Shown: in pieces, positions 13,353 through 23,072 of the stretch
Position numbering within the stretch: the stretch's first letter is position 1
How the letters are laid out: the number at the start of each line of letters is the position of its first letter
NCBI GenBank assembly: GCA_033807695.1
Contig: CM066302.1
Coordinates: forward strand, 3,038,001-3,102,000
Length of the DNA: 64,000 nucleotides
Direction of reading: 5' to 3'
Source: Daedaleopsis sinensis
Lineage: Eukaryota; Basidiomycota; Agaricomycetes; Polyporales; Polyporaceae
Notes under the pieces: model-generated
Told to the model about the DNA's origin: nothing
Seen by the model: only the letters and a program-made list of their open reading frames with translations
Database searches by the model: none
Made by a program: the position numbers and the translations under genes

Positions 13353-14409
13353 TAACGTGCTCTGGTTACACTTCCTTCCTCGTCTTCAACAGCTTCTGAC
13401 GGCGTATAGGAAGCATAACACGATTAACAGCATTGTACCCCTGATGCGGTGTGTATAGCCGCGGTTTGGTCTGATAACGCGTGCGCTAGTAGTACCCACA
13501 CGAGCTATACTGTCATAGTAGTAATTGTGCGCTCGATTTGGAGCGGCGAGCGGAATAACGTCAATTATACTTATATGCAGCTGAGCTTTAGTCCGTAGTT
13601 TTCTACTACTTGTGAAGCTCTTCAGTTCAGACTGGCGATGGTTACGAATGTCGTCTTTGCAGGGGCATGATGGTAGCAATAATGAGAGACCAGGGTCCAG
13701 CATATCGCCCGGCTGAGCTTATTTTCTGTATGATCTCTGTCTTTGGATCAGTCTAGTCCAGCATTCAACCGAGGAGGCACGGTAGTACTATGGTCGAGTT
13801 ACTCCGACGACTCTCGGAGCTGCTTCACTCAGGCTGGCAGCCGGCCATCATGCGCATGTTGGCGGAGGACAGTATCCATGACAACTTTGGCCAAAGCTCC
13901 GAAAAGGCGCGGCACGAACAATGGGTCATTGCATTTTTGGTATGGCCATCTGAGTCGGCCATGATGATTGTACTCCGCAGCCAGGAAATATTGCTATGTA
14001 GTAGTGAGGCGCCGAATTTAACTTGACTCGGAGGCTGTAGTGTGACCGTCCGGCGGCGTGTTACACACAGCAGGTTTAGTGTCGTGAAGGAAACCTGAGT
14101 AGCTTTAAATCAAGTGAGAAATTATATCATGAGCTGTAAGATGCTCCTCTAGTGTGGTGTAGCTTGAAGGCATAATATTAAGATTAAGTGAATGAAATGA
14201 ATCTGTGAACGAGGAGGGCACTGTGATTGCCGAGCGCTAGCGGTCACACAAAGAAAGGATAGACGCCGATGGCCATACACGCGGCTCAAGTTGAACAATG
14301 GCCTTTGACCACGTCCCTAACCATCTCGTCCTAGCTCCACGGTCACTTTCTCGCCACAATCTTAGATTCAAGCCCAGTCACTGCTCTTATCCTATATAAA
14401 CTCAAGACT
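13353..14409. other. Intergenic region upstream of FunK1 gene A
   Basis: No convincing gene. The segment from about 14230 to 14400 is a promoter block. It recurs, split, on either side of the 27-kb transposon (17690-17788 and 44933-44990), which identifies those pieces as the promoter of FunK1 gene B. Confidence 0.55.
14393..14400 (+). promoter_or_regulatory. TATA box of FunK1 gene A
   Basis: TATATAAA ends 9 bp before the first ATG (14410). A TATA box this close implies that transcription starts downstream of that ATG, which favours the in-frame ATG at 14452 as the real start. Confidence 0.5.
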
Positions 14410-17186
14410 ATGACTGTCGTGATCTCAAGCTCACGCAGTCCTCTGGAAACCATGTCATCCGTCGAACGTCCGAGCACGCCTCCCGCTGTCGCTTCAGGGC
14501 TTGACGAGGGTGGCACGTCGTCCTCCATGACTGGTGTGAGCAACGGTATGTTGAACCTTCCCTTCGTACACTCTCCTGTCAAACGCCCTTGCTTTCCTCC
14601 ACCCACTCATCGTCGCAATATATCAGAATACTACCCTCAGGCGAGAGATACCAATGTCGACCAAGAGTTCTACCAGAACCACCTACACAAGCCTCCTGTA
14701 CCGCTTCCTCTCCCAAAGGAGGTCGATGAGCTCGTAGCAAAGATCCAGCAAGCAACCGCGGAGAAGGACATCTATCAACCTTGTTCAGAATTGCTGACAC
14801 TATATAGCAAACATTTCTATAGTATGTTTCACTGACGTTTGATCGAACTTGAATGGTATCTAACCATGTTTTACTACGCTAGCTCATCTGCCTTCAAGAA
14901 TCAAGAGACGACTACAGGAACGTCACTGCCAACATATCACTTTCGTCGACCACCATACCCACCGCCCCACACACTTCCCAGAAAAGGCGCTATGCTCGGT
15001 CACAGATGCACCAGACATCCTTGCTGTCTACGATGTAGAAGACTTCACTGCCTCCGAAGGCGTTTACACCGGCATCCCACACCATCGAGTTGTAGGCATC
15101 GTAGAAGCTAAACCGAAGAAGGATTATGGCGGGCGTCCCCAAGCCTCCGCGTACGCGTATCGGCACCACCAGGCACGTCCAGATCATCCTATGATCTATT
15201 GCCTTATCGTTCGCCCCGATTGGTACCAGGTGATCCTCTCCTCTCCGGTTGGCATTGTCGCATCACCTCGAACTCTGTGGGTGGACCTCAGCGTTCTCGC
15301 GAGCTACGTCTATGCTCATTACGACCCTCCTCGCAATCACTTCCTTGTCGACGACACCATATCGTGGACTCCTGGCGATGCACCTGCAGATCCACCCACT
15401 TGGTCGATCAAGCTTGACGGTAAAACATACAGCAAGGGGCGATTCATCTTCATCGGTGAACCATGGGGGCAACGCACTACAGTTCTCGAAACGCGCGACA
15501 GGGTCGGCGGGCTCTTTGTCATCAAGGACACCTATCGTCACTTTAAGCGCAGGTTCACCGAGGAAGATATACTCACTCATATCCACGCTAAGGGCGACCT
15601 CCCGGGGATCGTTCGCCTCAAGGCCGCAGAGCAGGTTCGTACGCAAAACAAGCTCATCACATGTGGCAGCGAAGCAGCGGGTACGTTCAGGGTCAAGACT
15701 CGCCTCGTCCTACACGATTATGGCGTGCGTATTCTCCATGCGAAAACCGTGAACGATTTGCTGGAAGCGATATACGATACACTCGAAGGTGAAATAACAC
15801 GTCTCTCAAAGCCAACACTTGTTCTCACTTTCTTTACAGTGCACCGCACCCTCCTGATAAAGCGCAAAGTGCTCCATCGCGACATGAGTATCTACAACAT
15901 TCTTATGTATCCTGAGTGGAAATCGATCGAAGGAAGAAAGGTCGCAGACGACGCTCCACCTTTTATAGATGACATCCTCGGAGGTCTCAGGTGAGTACAC
16001 GAGAACTCGGTTGTGAATGTGGGCTCGTCAGCTGATACATTCTAGGCCGACTCAAGAGCGTATTGCAAAATGTCTGACAATTGATGTCGATCATGCAGCA
16101 TTATTGGAAAAAGCCAACTCTGCCAAAGAAGAAGAACTCATGCATCGCACGGTACGCATCACATCCATCGATGCTAGACAGTTGTTCTGATTCCGTTTGT
16201 AGGGCACTCCGAGGTTCATCGCACGTAGCGTATGTGCGGGCAGGGTTCTGCAAAACAGCTACGTCTTCTTCGGAGCTACGATGCCTGCTCTTACTGGCGA
16301 TGCGCTGCGTTTATACGTCGACGCACATGGACAGGACCGGTACGACCGATACAACGAGGTCGACGACACTACGTATCATGGAGGTGCCCCTCCGAGGTGT
16401 CCACCTCACCACGTCGACCCCGCAAGCTTCCCAAAGTTTACCCATCGCGCCGAACACGATGCCGAATCGATATGGTGGTCATTACTCACAGCCTCCCTAC
16501 GTGCTCGTCCGCTGTCTTCCGCAAAAGAACAGTTCGTATGCGACGACCTGGCCAAAATCTGGCAGATCTTGCATGACCACTCGATTCCCCTCCACTGCGA
16601 CTCCGAGGCCGAGGACCGACACATAGTCTTTGCACAGCCTTTGGCCAAGTGGGAGCGCCTATACACCCCGGAGATGAAGGACTTCGCCGCTTTGATGTGT
16701 TCGATCGCTGACCAGGTCGGTCCCGAGTACGCAATGTGGACATGGAAGTCCTACCAGGAAGACCATCTACACGAAGCTATCCAACGTCTGATCCTCCAGT
16801 ACCTCGTTAACCATCGCGATAATCCCATCCCACTCGACCCCGACCACTTACGGCCTACGAAGGCAGCGCCTGTGTCGTCTGACCAAATACCTGTTCAATC
16901 TGGAGGTACGCTCCAGGATTCGACCATGGACTCGACGTGTCACAGTGGGATCCACAGTGGCCGGGATCGGACCAGGGGTAGCTCTTCCAAGGCCGTCACT
17001 CAGACGAAGAAGGCCAAGACGAGTGGCAAGCGTCGTTCAGCTCAGGTGGACTCGGAGCCATACGTTGCTGGATCGAAGCGGAGGACCACCAGCCAGAGCG
17101 GACGGGGTAGCAAGCGTTTGAAGAACGCAACTGGCTCTGCGGTCTCTACTCGATCGGATGACGACGTTGGTAGCGAGGAGGTTTGA
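14410..17186 (+). CDS. FunK1 fungal-type protein kinase, full-length (array member A)
   Basis: Five exons, 14410-14821, 14883-15788, 15840-15990, 16046-16151 and 16203-17186, splice in frame to 852 aa (838 aa from the ATG at 14452). The N-terminal extension is followed by the N-lobe (GGLFVIKD carries the probable ATP-binding Lys). The catalytic loop is HRDMSIYNIL, the DFG-equivalent is TIDVDHA, and GTPRFIARSV lies in the APE/activation-end position. A conserved FunK1 C-terminal region with HDAESIWW follows, then a basic Ser-rich tail that looks like a nuclear-localisation region. Family: FunK1, an Agaricomycete-expanded kinase-like family. Substrates are unknown. It is the only complete member in this window; B, C and D are shortened copies of the same design. 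Confidence 0.85.
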
Positions 17187-17788
17187 ACTGAGCTGTTTTG
17201 GCAGGCGTCCAGAACGCTTGACTCGAAGCCTGAGATCTGCCCGACCCCTACTATTGACTTTCCATCTCTCGTCCGAGTCGACATTGACATATATGCCCGA
17301 CTTTCATATTCATCACTGTACACAACGCATCGGACTCTCGCCGCATCGATCTTATTCATCTCACGCCCACACATGTTACCCACTACATAGCTCTCTTGTA
17401 ATGCAGTGTACAGTATCAACTTGCGCTCGATCACGACCATTTCACTCCGTCGCCAGGACTCAACCAGAAAGGCTGTGACTCGTCACGGTGAGGCGACTAG
17501 TAGTAGTTCAGCTGTCACGACCTTCCGCGACGCACTTTTAATTTACACACAGCAGCCTTGGCATCGATTTCTGCGGAAAACCTGGGATACTTCTGCCTTC
17601 AGTGGGTAGGTTGTATTTGGCTTGAAAGACCAACTTGAAGTAGATGAACTGTGAAAATGAAACATGCGAACGAGGTTAGAACACTGCTGTAAGGATATCG
17701 ATAAACGCCGATGCAGTGGCCATCATATGATACACGCGGCTCAAGTTGAACAATATTAACTTTCGACCACATCCCTAACCATCTCGTC
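17187..17788. other. Intergenic; displaced upstream half of the FunK1 B promoter
   Basis: The 3' flank of gene A ends here. From about 17690 the sequence matches the region before gene A (GCCGATG..., CACGCGGCTCAAGTTGAACAAT, CCCTAACCATCTCGTCC). Before the transposon arrived this was joined to the sequence now starting at 44925. Confidence 0.7.
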
Positions 17789-17796
17789 CAAGCTTC
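17789..17796 (+). repeat. Left target-site duplication (CAAGCTTC) of the KDZ element
   Basis: The 8-bp CAAGCTTC is repeated exactly at 44925-44932. Joining the flanks at one copy gives CGTC-CAAGCTTC-ACGG, which aligns with CGTC-CTAGCTCC-ACGG in the uninterrupted promoter of paralog A. Eight-bp duplications are known for Zisupton-type elements. Confidence 0.85.
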
Positions 17797-17802
17797 GTAG
17801 AT

Positions 17803-17858
17803 TATACACCATGGGTGTAACATCCTCCGGCTCTCTAGCCAGAGACGATGTTACACCC
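17803..17858 (+). repeat. Left terminal inverted repeat with internal hairpin
   Basis: It begins TATACACCATGGGTGTAACA and matches the reverse complement of 44864-44919 with about five differences. Inside it, GGGTGTAACATC (17813-17824) and GATGTTACACCC (17847-17858) form a perfect 12-bp-arm hairpin with a 22-nt loop. Confidence 0.85.
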
Positions 17859-18469
17859 TCCGGTCCGCACCCCGTCCGCGCCCCATCAATCCCCGTCCGC
17901 ACCCCATCAATCCTTACGCCAGCCTCCCATCAATCTCTCCCGCATCCTTCCAGGCTCCCGCGTCCTCTCTCCCCTCCAGCCGGCTCGTCCTACTAGCCTC
18001 TCCCTCGTTAAGGCCGCTCTGTACCCTGTTCACCGTACTCCTACTCTGTACTTTTATCCTATGAGTTCCTGTTGCCTCTAGCGAGGCCTCATTCACCATC
18101 GTTACAATATAGTGAGACAGCGCCGCCCGTCCGGGTCTGGTGAGACTGCTCCAACTGTAAGTGAGACAGCGCCGCCCATTAACGGCCGCCACGGCCGCCG
18201 CGTCGCAAGGCTACGCAAGGCTCGCCGACGTGTGCCTCCGCGAGGCTTCCCTTCCGGTGAGTTGTCTGCAGATCTAGCCTCTCAGGTACCCGGCCGGTGC
18301 TATCCGCCTGCTCCCCCGTGTGCTTCCGACCCCACTTGGCCGGGGGCGTCTCGCATGGATCAGCTAAGTACGCCCTTCCTGATTCCGCGCGCAGCGCCCG
18401 CCGTTGTCGTCCCCCCATACCCGCGAGCGTAACCTTGTCCTAAGCTCCGCATCCTCCTCCCTCCCAAAC
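17859..18469. other. Left subterminal region of the KDZ element
   Basis: There are short direct repeats of CCCCGTCCGC(A/G)CCCCATCAATC around 17868-17915. Two copies of GTGAGACAGCGCCGCCC lie near 18112 and 18152. No gene is apparent. Subterminal repeats are plausible transposase-binding sites, which is inference. Confidence 0.5.
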
Positions 18470-18933
18470 ATGGCGGCCGCCGTAGAGCTACAGTAAGCAC
18501 CAACTGCGCTGCGCTACTAGTGCATACCCGAGTGTTGAGGGGCGTCCTGATTTGCGATTTGCTAGAACCATCGATGTTGCCAGCACCGGCCCTGCGCCCA
18601 ACGGGGTGGTTCAGTCCGCCCATTGTGCCTGTCACGAGCATTGTGAGTTTGTAAAGTCTATCTCACGACGTGCATTCGACTGATAAAACCTTATCGTTAG
18701 GCACAGCTTGCCACGCCCTCTGCGAGCAAATCGCGCATTTGCTCAACGAGCTCCGTATAAAGGAGGCGCGCGAGTTCCGATTGCGCGATTGGCTTTCGAG
18801 CAGCGAAGTCAACGCCCGCGAGTTCCGGGGTCTCTACCGGTCGAAGGAGGATCAATGTAGGCGGTTGAAGTTGGAGCTCGCGCGCGCACGAGGCTGGTAT
18901 GGTCCCCCCAGTGAGATTGAGGCGGACGTTTAG
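18470..18933 (+). CDS. Small Cys-cluster / coiled-coil protein at the left end of the KDZ element
   Basis: Three exons, 18470-18492, 18566-18642 and 18701-18933, splice in frame to 110 aa. The start is ATGGCGGCCGCC in good context. The centre has a cysteine/histidine group (CACEHCTACHALC), followed by a charged, helical, probably coiled-coil segment rich in Arg/Glu (IKEAREFRLRDWL, KEDQCRRLKLELARARG). I do not recognise the family. Its place just inside the left terminus of the transposon suggests an element-encoded accessory protein, for example a metal-binding dimeric DNA- or chromatin-associated factor. That is inference from position and composition only. Confidence 0.5.
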
Positions 18934-19379
18934 GCTGTTGTGTAACGGCGAAGTCATTGTATGTGCGCACGGTGTAATACACTCTTCCGGTCGTCGTCTT
19001 TCGAACATCTGGGTGGAATACGACAAGCTGCGCTGGTCCGTTTGACACGCGAAGGGAGCATGACTTACGCGCGACGCGACGTTTTCATGAACTGGCTTGC
19101 TGGTATCGTGAGCCTGAGGGCTTGTGGGCAGACGTTCAGAGATATCAGATACGTCAGGCGAGATGATGGGGAGAGGAAGGTTCAGGGATTGTCATAAACA
19201 CTATCCTGCTGAGTGCGTCCACTATGAATGCCTTGTTCAAGTGGCAATGGCTGTCAGGATAGGAGTAGCAACAGGGCAGGAGCAGGCAGGATGCAGACCT
19301 TCTCGCTCAATTCGTTCTCTTAGACTTTAATACATGTGATGTTACTTTCTACATAGCCCTTCGTCTGCTAGCTCGAACG
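18934..19379. other. Spacer between convergent cargo genes
   Basis: This 446-bp stretch lies between the 3' ends of the small coiled-coil gene (plus) and the TET/JBP gene (minus). I see no supported gene. Confidence 0.4.
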
Positions 19380-21036
19380 TTAAGACGTGCTGCTCGTCCG
19401 CGTGTATCTACCATAAGCAGTGCGCTTCCCCCACCCAGGAGGACGGTCGCTTAGGCGGCGCAGGGAGTTCTCCGGGAAGAAAAAGACGTTGCCGATACGT
19501 CCCGGCGTGCATCCTGTCTGGTCCTGAGCTTCGCTCGACACCGCTTGCCAATCAGTGACCCGGTGTGCGAGCACGCCGGAGAGCGACAGTAGCACTGCAC
19601 CGGGGCCGTACCTAAGTTTGCCAGTCAGTACCGGTCCGTGGAGACGTCAAGACGCGGGCTTACTGGAGGCGCGCCCAGAGCTGTGGAAGTTCGAGGGTGC
19701 CGCCCGTGAAAGAGCCAATAGGAAAAGTCGCAGTTGGGCCGCCGTCGAGCCCGTCGAAGTGTAGGTCAACGTCAAGCTTGTAGACAATGGCGCGCCCGAG
19801 CCATGGTCCTGGATCAGACTCGATCCACACGCCCGCGTCGAAAGCCTTGCGATACTTCTGGTACTCCTCGGGAAAAATGGCCTTGAACATTTCGGCGAGC
19901 AGCATGGCCACCGTCCTCGTGGCGTAGAAGTAGGTCTCCACCTCGACCGCGTTCGCAGCCACTCCACCGCCCAGCATATCCGCCGAAGGGACCAGGCGCT
20001 GCAGCTCTTCAGCTCTCTCGCTCTTCCGAAGCATGGCAAACCCACTTACCCCGTTGGGGTGACCTTGCGCCGTCCAGGCGTGCACCAAGTGATGCACGCC
20101 GCGTCGCTCTCGCACGACCTCTCCCGACTTGCCGTCGACGAATGTGTGTAAGTAGCTGTCAAGGACGTAGCGGTCGTCCAGATGGCGCGCGTCGCGTGGT
20201 GCGAGCACTGGTTGATCTTGGGACACGAGGCGTTGTATCGCGACGTTTGCGTCCGCCAAGAGATCGGGCTGCGCTCCAGGTCATCGCTGGTTATCTGTGC
20301 CCAATTCCTTCATGACTCACATGCAACCCGTCGAAGCGGACGTTTTCTCCGCGCGCCCGCGCCAGGTCGAAATCGGCTTGCGTCTGCCCAACGTATTGTT
20401 GCTTTAGGGGCAACACTCCGACGCGCTGTGGGACATGCGTTAGCTGCCGTTCTCATGAATCGGTAGGACTTATCCCACGCGCACCTTTTGCCCCGCCACG
20501 CGATACCCAAAGTACGCCGCCAGCGTACGTCCGTTCTTGTCTTGCCACATCTTCGAGCCGGCCGCGATGGGCCTGTGAATCAACCGCTGCTTGCACCGCC
20601 TGAGTAGCCGAGGAAGCACATCCTTCGACCGCTTGGCGTCGCTCGCCAGCTCCTCGTACGTGCGTTTGCAGCGGAAGATCGGCACCGTGTCGACATATTG
20701 AGTGAGGTTGTGCTGCATCTTGAGCAAGTGACGTCGTTGCTGAGCTTCCGCACTGCGCGACTGGTCCTCGGCCTTCCGAAGCGCAAGCTCGGACGGTGGG
20801 CGGACGTTGAATTCTTTGGGAATTTTCTGAGATATGGTAAGCGCGGTTCGGAATGCTCACTGGGCGCAGTACGTACCGGGCGAATCTTTTTGCGCAACTC
20901 GAGAGGCCGCTTAGGGACCAACAGGTCGCGCGCGATTGAACGCTGACGATCAATTAGCGGGGCGCGCTCGTTTGTAAGCGCGAGAACTTACGTGCCGCAA
21001 CCCTAAGCGGGTCTGCGATCGAAGTATGATGACCAT
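19380..21036 (-). CDS. TET/JBP-family 2-oxoglutarate/Fe(II) dioxygenase (5-methylcytosine oxidase type)
   Basis: Six exons on the minus strand (21036-20992, 20942-20877, 20826-20485, 20425-20321, 20268-19664, 19611-19380) splice in frame to 464 aa. The ATG at 21036 is the most plausible start but is inferred. The C-terminal half is a double-stranded beta-helix of the TET/JBP type. VDLHFDGLDGG carries the HxD iron ligands (about residues 355 and 357), followed by PIGSFTGGTLELP, the fungal TET/JBP signature. YGPGAVLLSLSGVLAHRV gives the distal His near 403. GRIGNVFFFP with nearby Arg is the likely 2-oxoglutarate end. The N-terminal half is basic and helical. All ligands are present, so an active enzyme that oxidises methylated cytosine in DNA is expected, acting in the nucleus. 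The gene sits inside the KDZ transposon upstream of its transposase. Confidence 0.85.
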
Positions 21037-21300
21037 CGGTGGGCGGCTGAGGTATCGTGAGCTCGGCCACCCAGGGTTGAGCAGCGGGGTGGTTACCTTG
21101 AGGTTCGAGGTAGGCGGGGTAGTGAACGGCGAGTGCAGCTCTCCGGAGCGGCGCGCACGCTCTCACCGAGGTTTTAACCAGCTGGCCTGCCCACAGATCG
21201 GGGCGCGCATATCGATCCGTGGACGCATGCCTGCGATGGTCGAAGTTCAGGTCGAAGTTCAGAAGGCTCCCACGAGGTCCCGTTGGCTCGCCCGGCTACA

Positions 21301-21838
21301 CCACGGGGCTCGACAGCTGCATACCAGATGTACGCGCGCGTCTTCATTTGCGAACGCACTGGCCCCCAATGTGACTCCTCCTAGCACTCGCAGATCGTCG
21401 CGCCTTGCGCCATTGGGTCGCGCGGGCTTTCCACGACGTCAGCCGCGCCCTCTTCTTTCGCATATTTCATTCCGGATGTGGTCGCGCCGGGGTACGAGAT
21501 TCCGCCCCGCGTCCTGGTACACAACTCCCGCCTTTGGTTCGTTGGCGCCGGGTCGCTCGGCCGTTTACACCACGGGGCCCGACAGCTGCATACCAGATAG
21601 ACGTGCGCGTCTTCATTTCCGAACGCACGGCCCTCCAGTGTGAGTCTTCCCGGGACCCGCGGATCGTCGCGCCTTGCGCCATTGGGTCGCGCGAGCTTTC
21701 CACGACGTCAGCCGTGCCCTCTTCTTTCGCATATTTCATGCCGGACGTGCGCGCCGGGGTACGAGGTTCCGCGCCCCCCGCCCTGGTACGCACTCCCGCC
21801 TTTGGGTTACTTTGGAGGTCCACGAGGCTGTCATGAGA
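21301..21838. repeat. Tandem duplication with about 269-bp period
   Basis: The segment starting CCACGGGGCTCGACAGCTGC at 21301 recurs from 21570 with scattered substitutions and small indels. Both copies include GTCTTCATTT(G/C)CGAACGCAC and CGCGCCTTGCGCCATTGGGT. It lies between the TET/JBP start and the KDZ transposase end. No conserved frame is evident, so it is probably non-coding repeat DNA of the element. Confidence 0.75.
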
Positions 21839-23072
21839 GCGAGGCCAGCTCGCCTCTTTCATTTCGGAGTTCGGCGCGCCAACGCGCGAGTTTTGGGGGA
21901 CTTCGAGCCTGGGAGCGCGCGTCGCGCGATTGGGTCCTCCGTCGTCCGCGGTTTAGCTTGAGCATTGGTGACATCAGTGCGCATGCATTAATCTCGGATT
22001 CGCGCGCCGTGTCTTGCATATCGGTTAAGAGGCTCCCCCCAGGTCAGCGTCCTCCCGACGACCCCCTCTAATGAGACCCTGGTGGTGGATGCTGGTTGTG
22101 CGCACAACCGCTGCTCTACTATACCAGGAGAATGGGCACCTGTCGAAGGGTTGGCCACCCTTCGACCGGTACAACGCCCAGGGAGGCCCCTTCGGGGCTA
22201 CCGCAGAGCGGCCAAGCCGCCCGTCGGTCTCGTCCCTAGCTCTGTCTGAGGGACTACGGTCTCCCCAGCTGCGACTATGACTATTGAGCGTCGCTGACGC
22301 CTGTCATCGTTCGTTCGCTGGTCTCCCATCTCCCCACCCCCTGGCTCGCATTCTCCTTGTCGCTATTGTACTCTCGTTCATAAACGGACATCTGGCAACG
22401 CGCGCGGTGCGTATCGATTCTCGCTTTCGTTCCGTTCGTGACGCTCTTGCCAGATGCGCCCCTAGTCAAATCGCCGTCTCGCAAACCCGCAACATTCAAC
22501 GTTCCAGTCCCTGCCTTTGCGTCCGCTGGCTATAGGTGGGCGTAGTATGCTCATCAGGCGTTGGGCGCGTCTTAACGCAAGACCTCAGGCTACGTCGCGA
22601 GTGACTATAACTCGCGTGGTCTCACGCGCGCAGCGCGCCGTTCTGCTCGTGGATCGTGGGTCAACAACATAGTAGGCACTTTGTCCATCGCTGGCCATCC
22701 TAATCTCATCGTTCTTTACTGTAGCACCGCGCACGACCACCAGGCTGGCGACTTGGGCTCGCGGAGGGTTGAAGGTCGTTGAGGCGGAGTCACGGTGCCC
22801 TCGCGGTCTGCAGCCGCGAGCGCAACGTGCCTCTGTCCCAGCGAGGTGAGGTTTCCGGGCTATGAACACCATGGGTTTCTTGCAGTACTTACTCTAATTG
22901 TAACATAATGCGCGCGAACCAGCTCACATACTGTATACAACTGGTGCAATTTAGGGCAGGTCGTCCTAGGCCTACTCGCGTTCCAGACTGGCACCAGCCG
23001 GGACGAACGCTTCAACTTGGGAAGCGGTTGGCGCTGGTGGATTGCTCATGCCAACCCCCTACGTAGTTTTGA
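21839..23072. other. Element-internal region without a supported gene
   Basis: Frames on both strands exist because the DNA is GC-rich, but none has splice-consistent structure or known motifs. The region could hold regulatory sequence for the TET/JBP gene to the left. Confidence 0.4.

Noticed and set aside
17803..17858. The terminal hairpin as a transcription terminator or small solo MITE
   Set aside because: The same hairpin occurs at 44864-44919 in inverted orientation, with an 8-bp duplication outside both, so it is the end of one large element.
21839..22872. Possible small genes such as 22284-22535 (plus) and 22585-22872 (minus)
   Set aside because: I could not find start context, introns or motifs; composition is like the surrounding non-coding GC-rich DNA.
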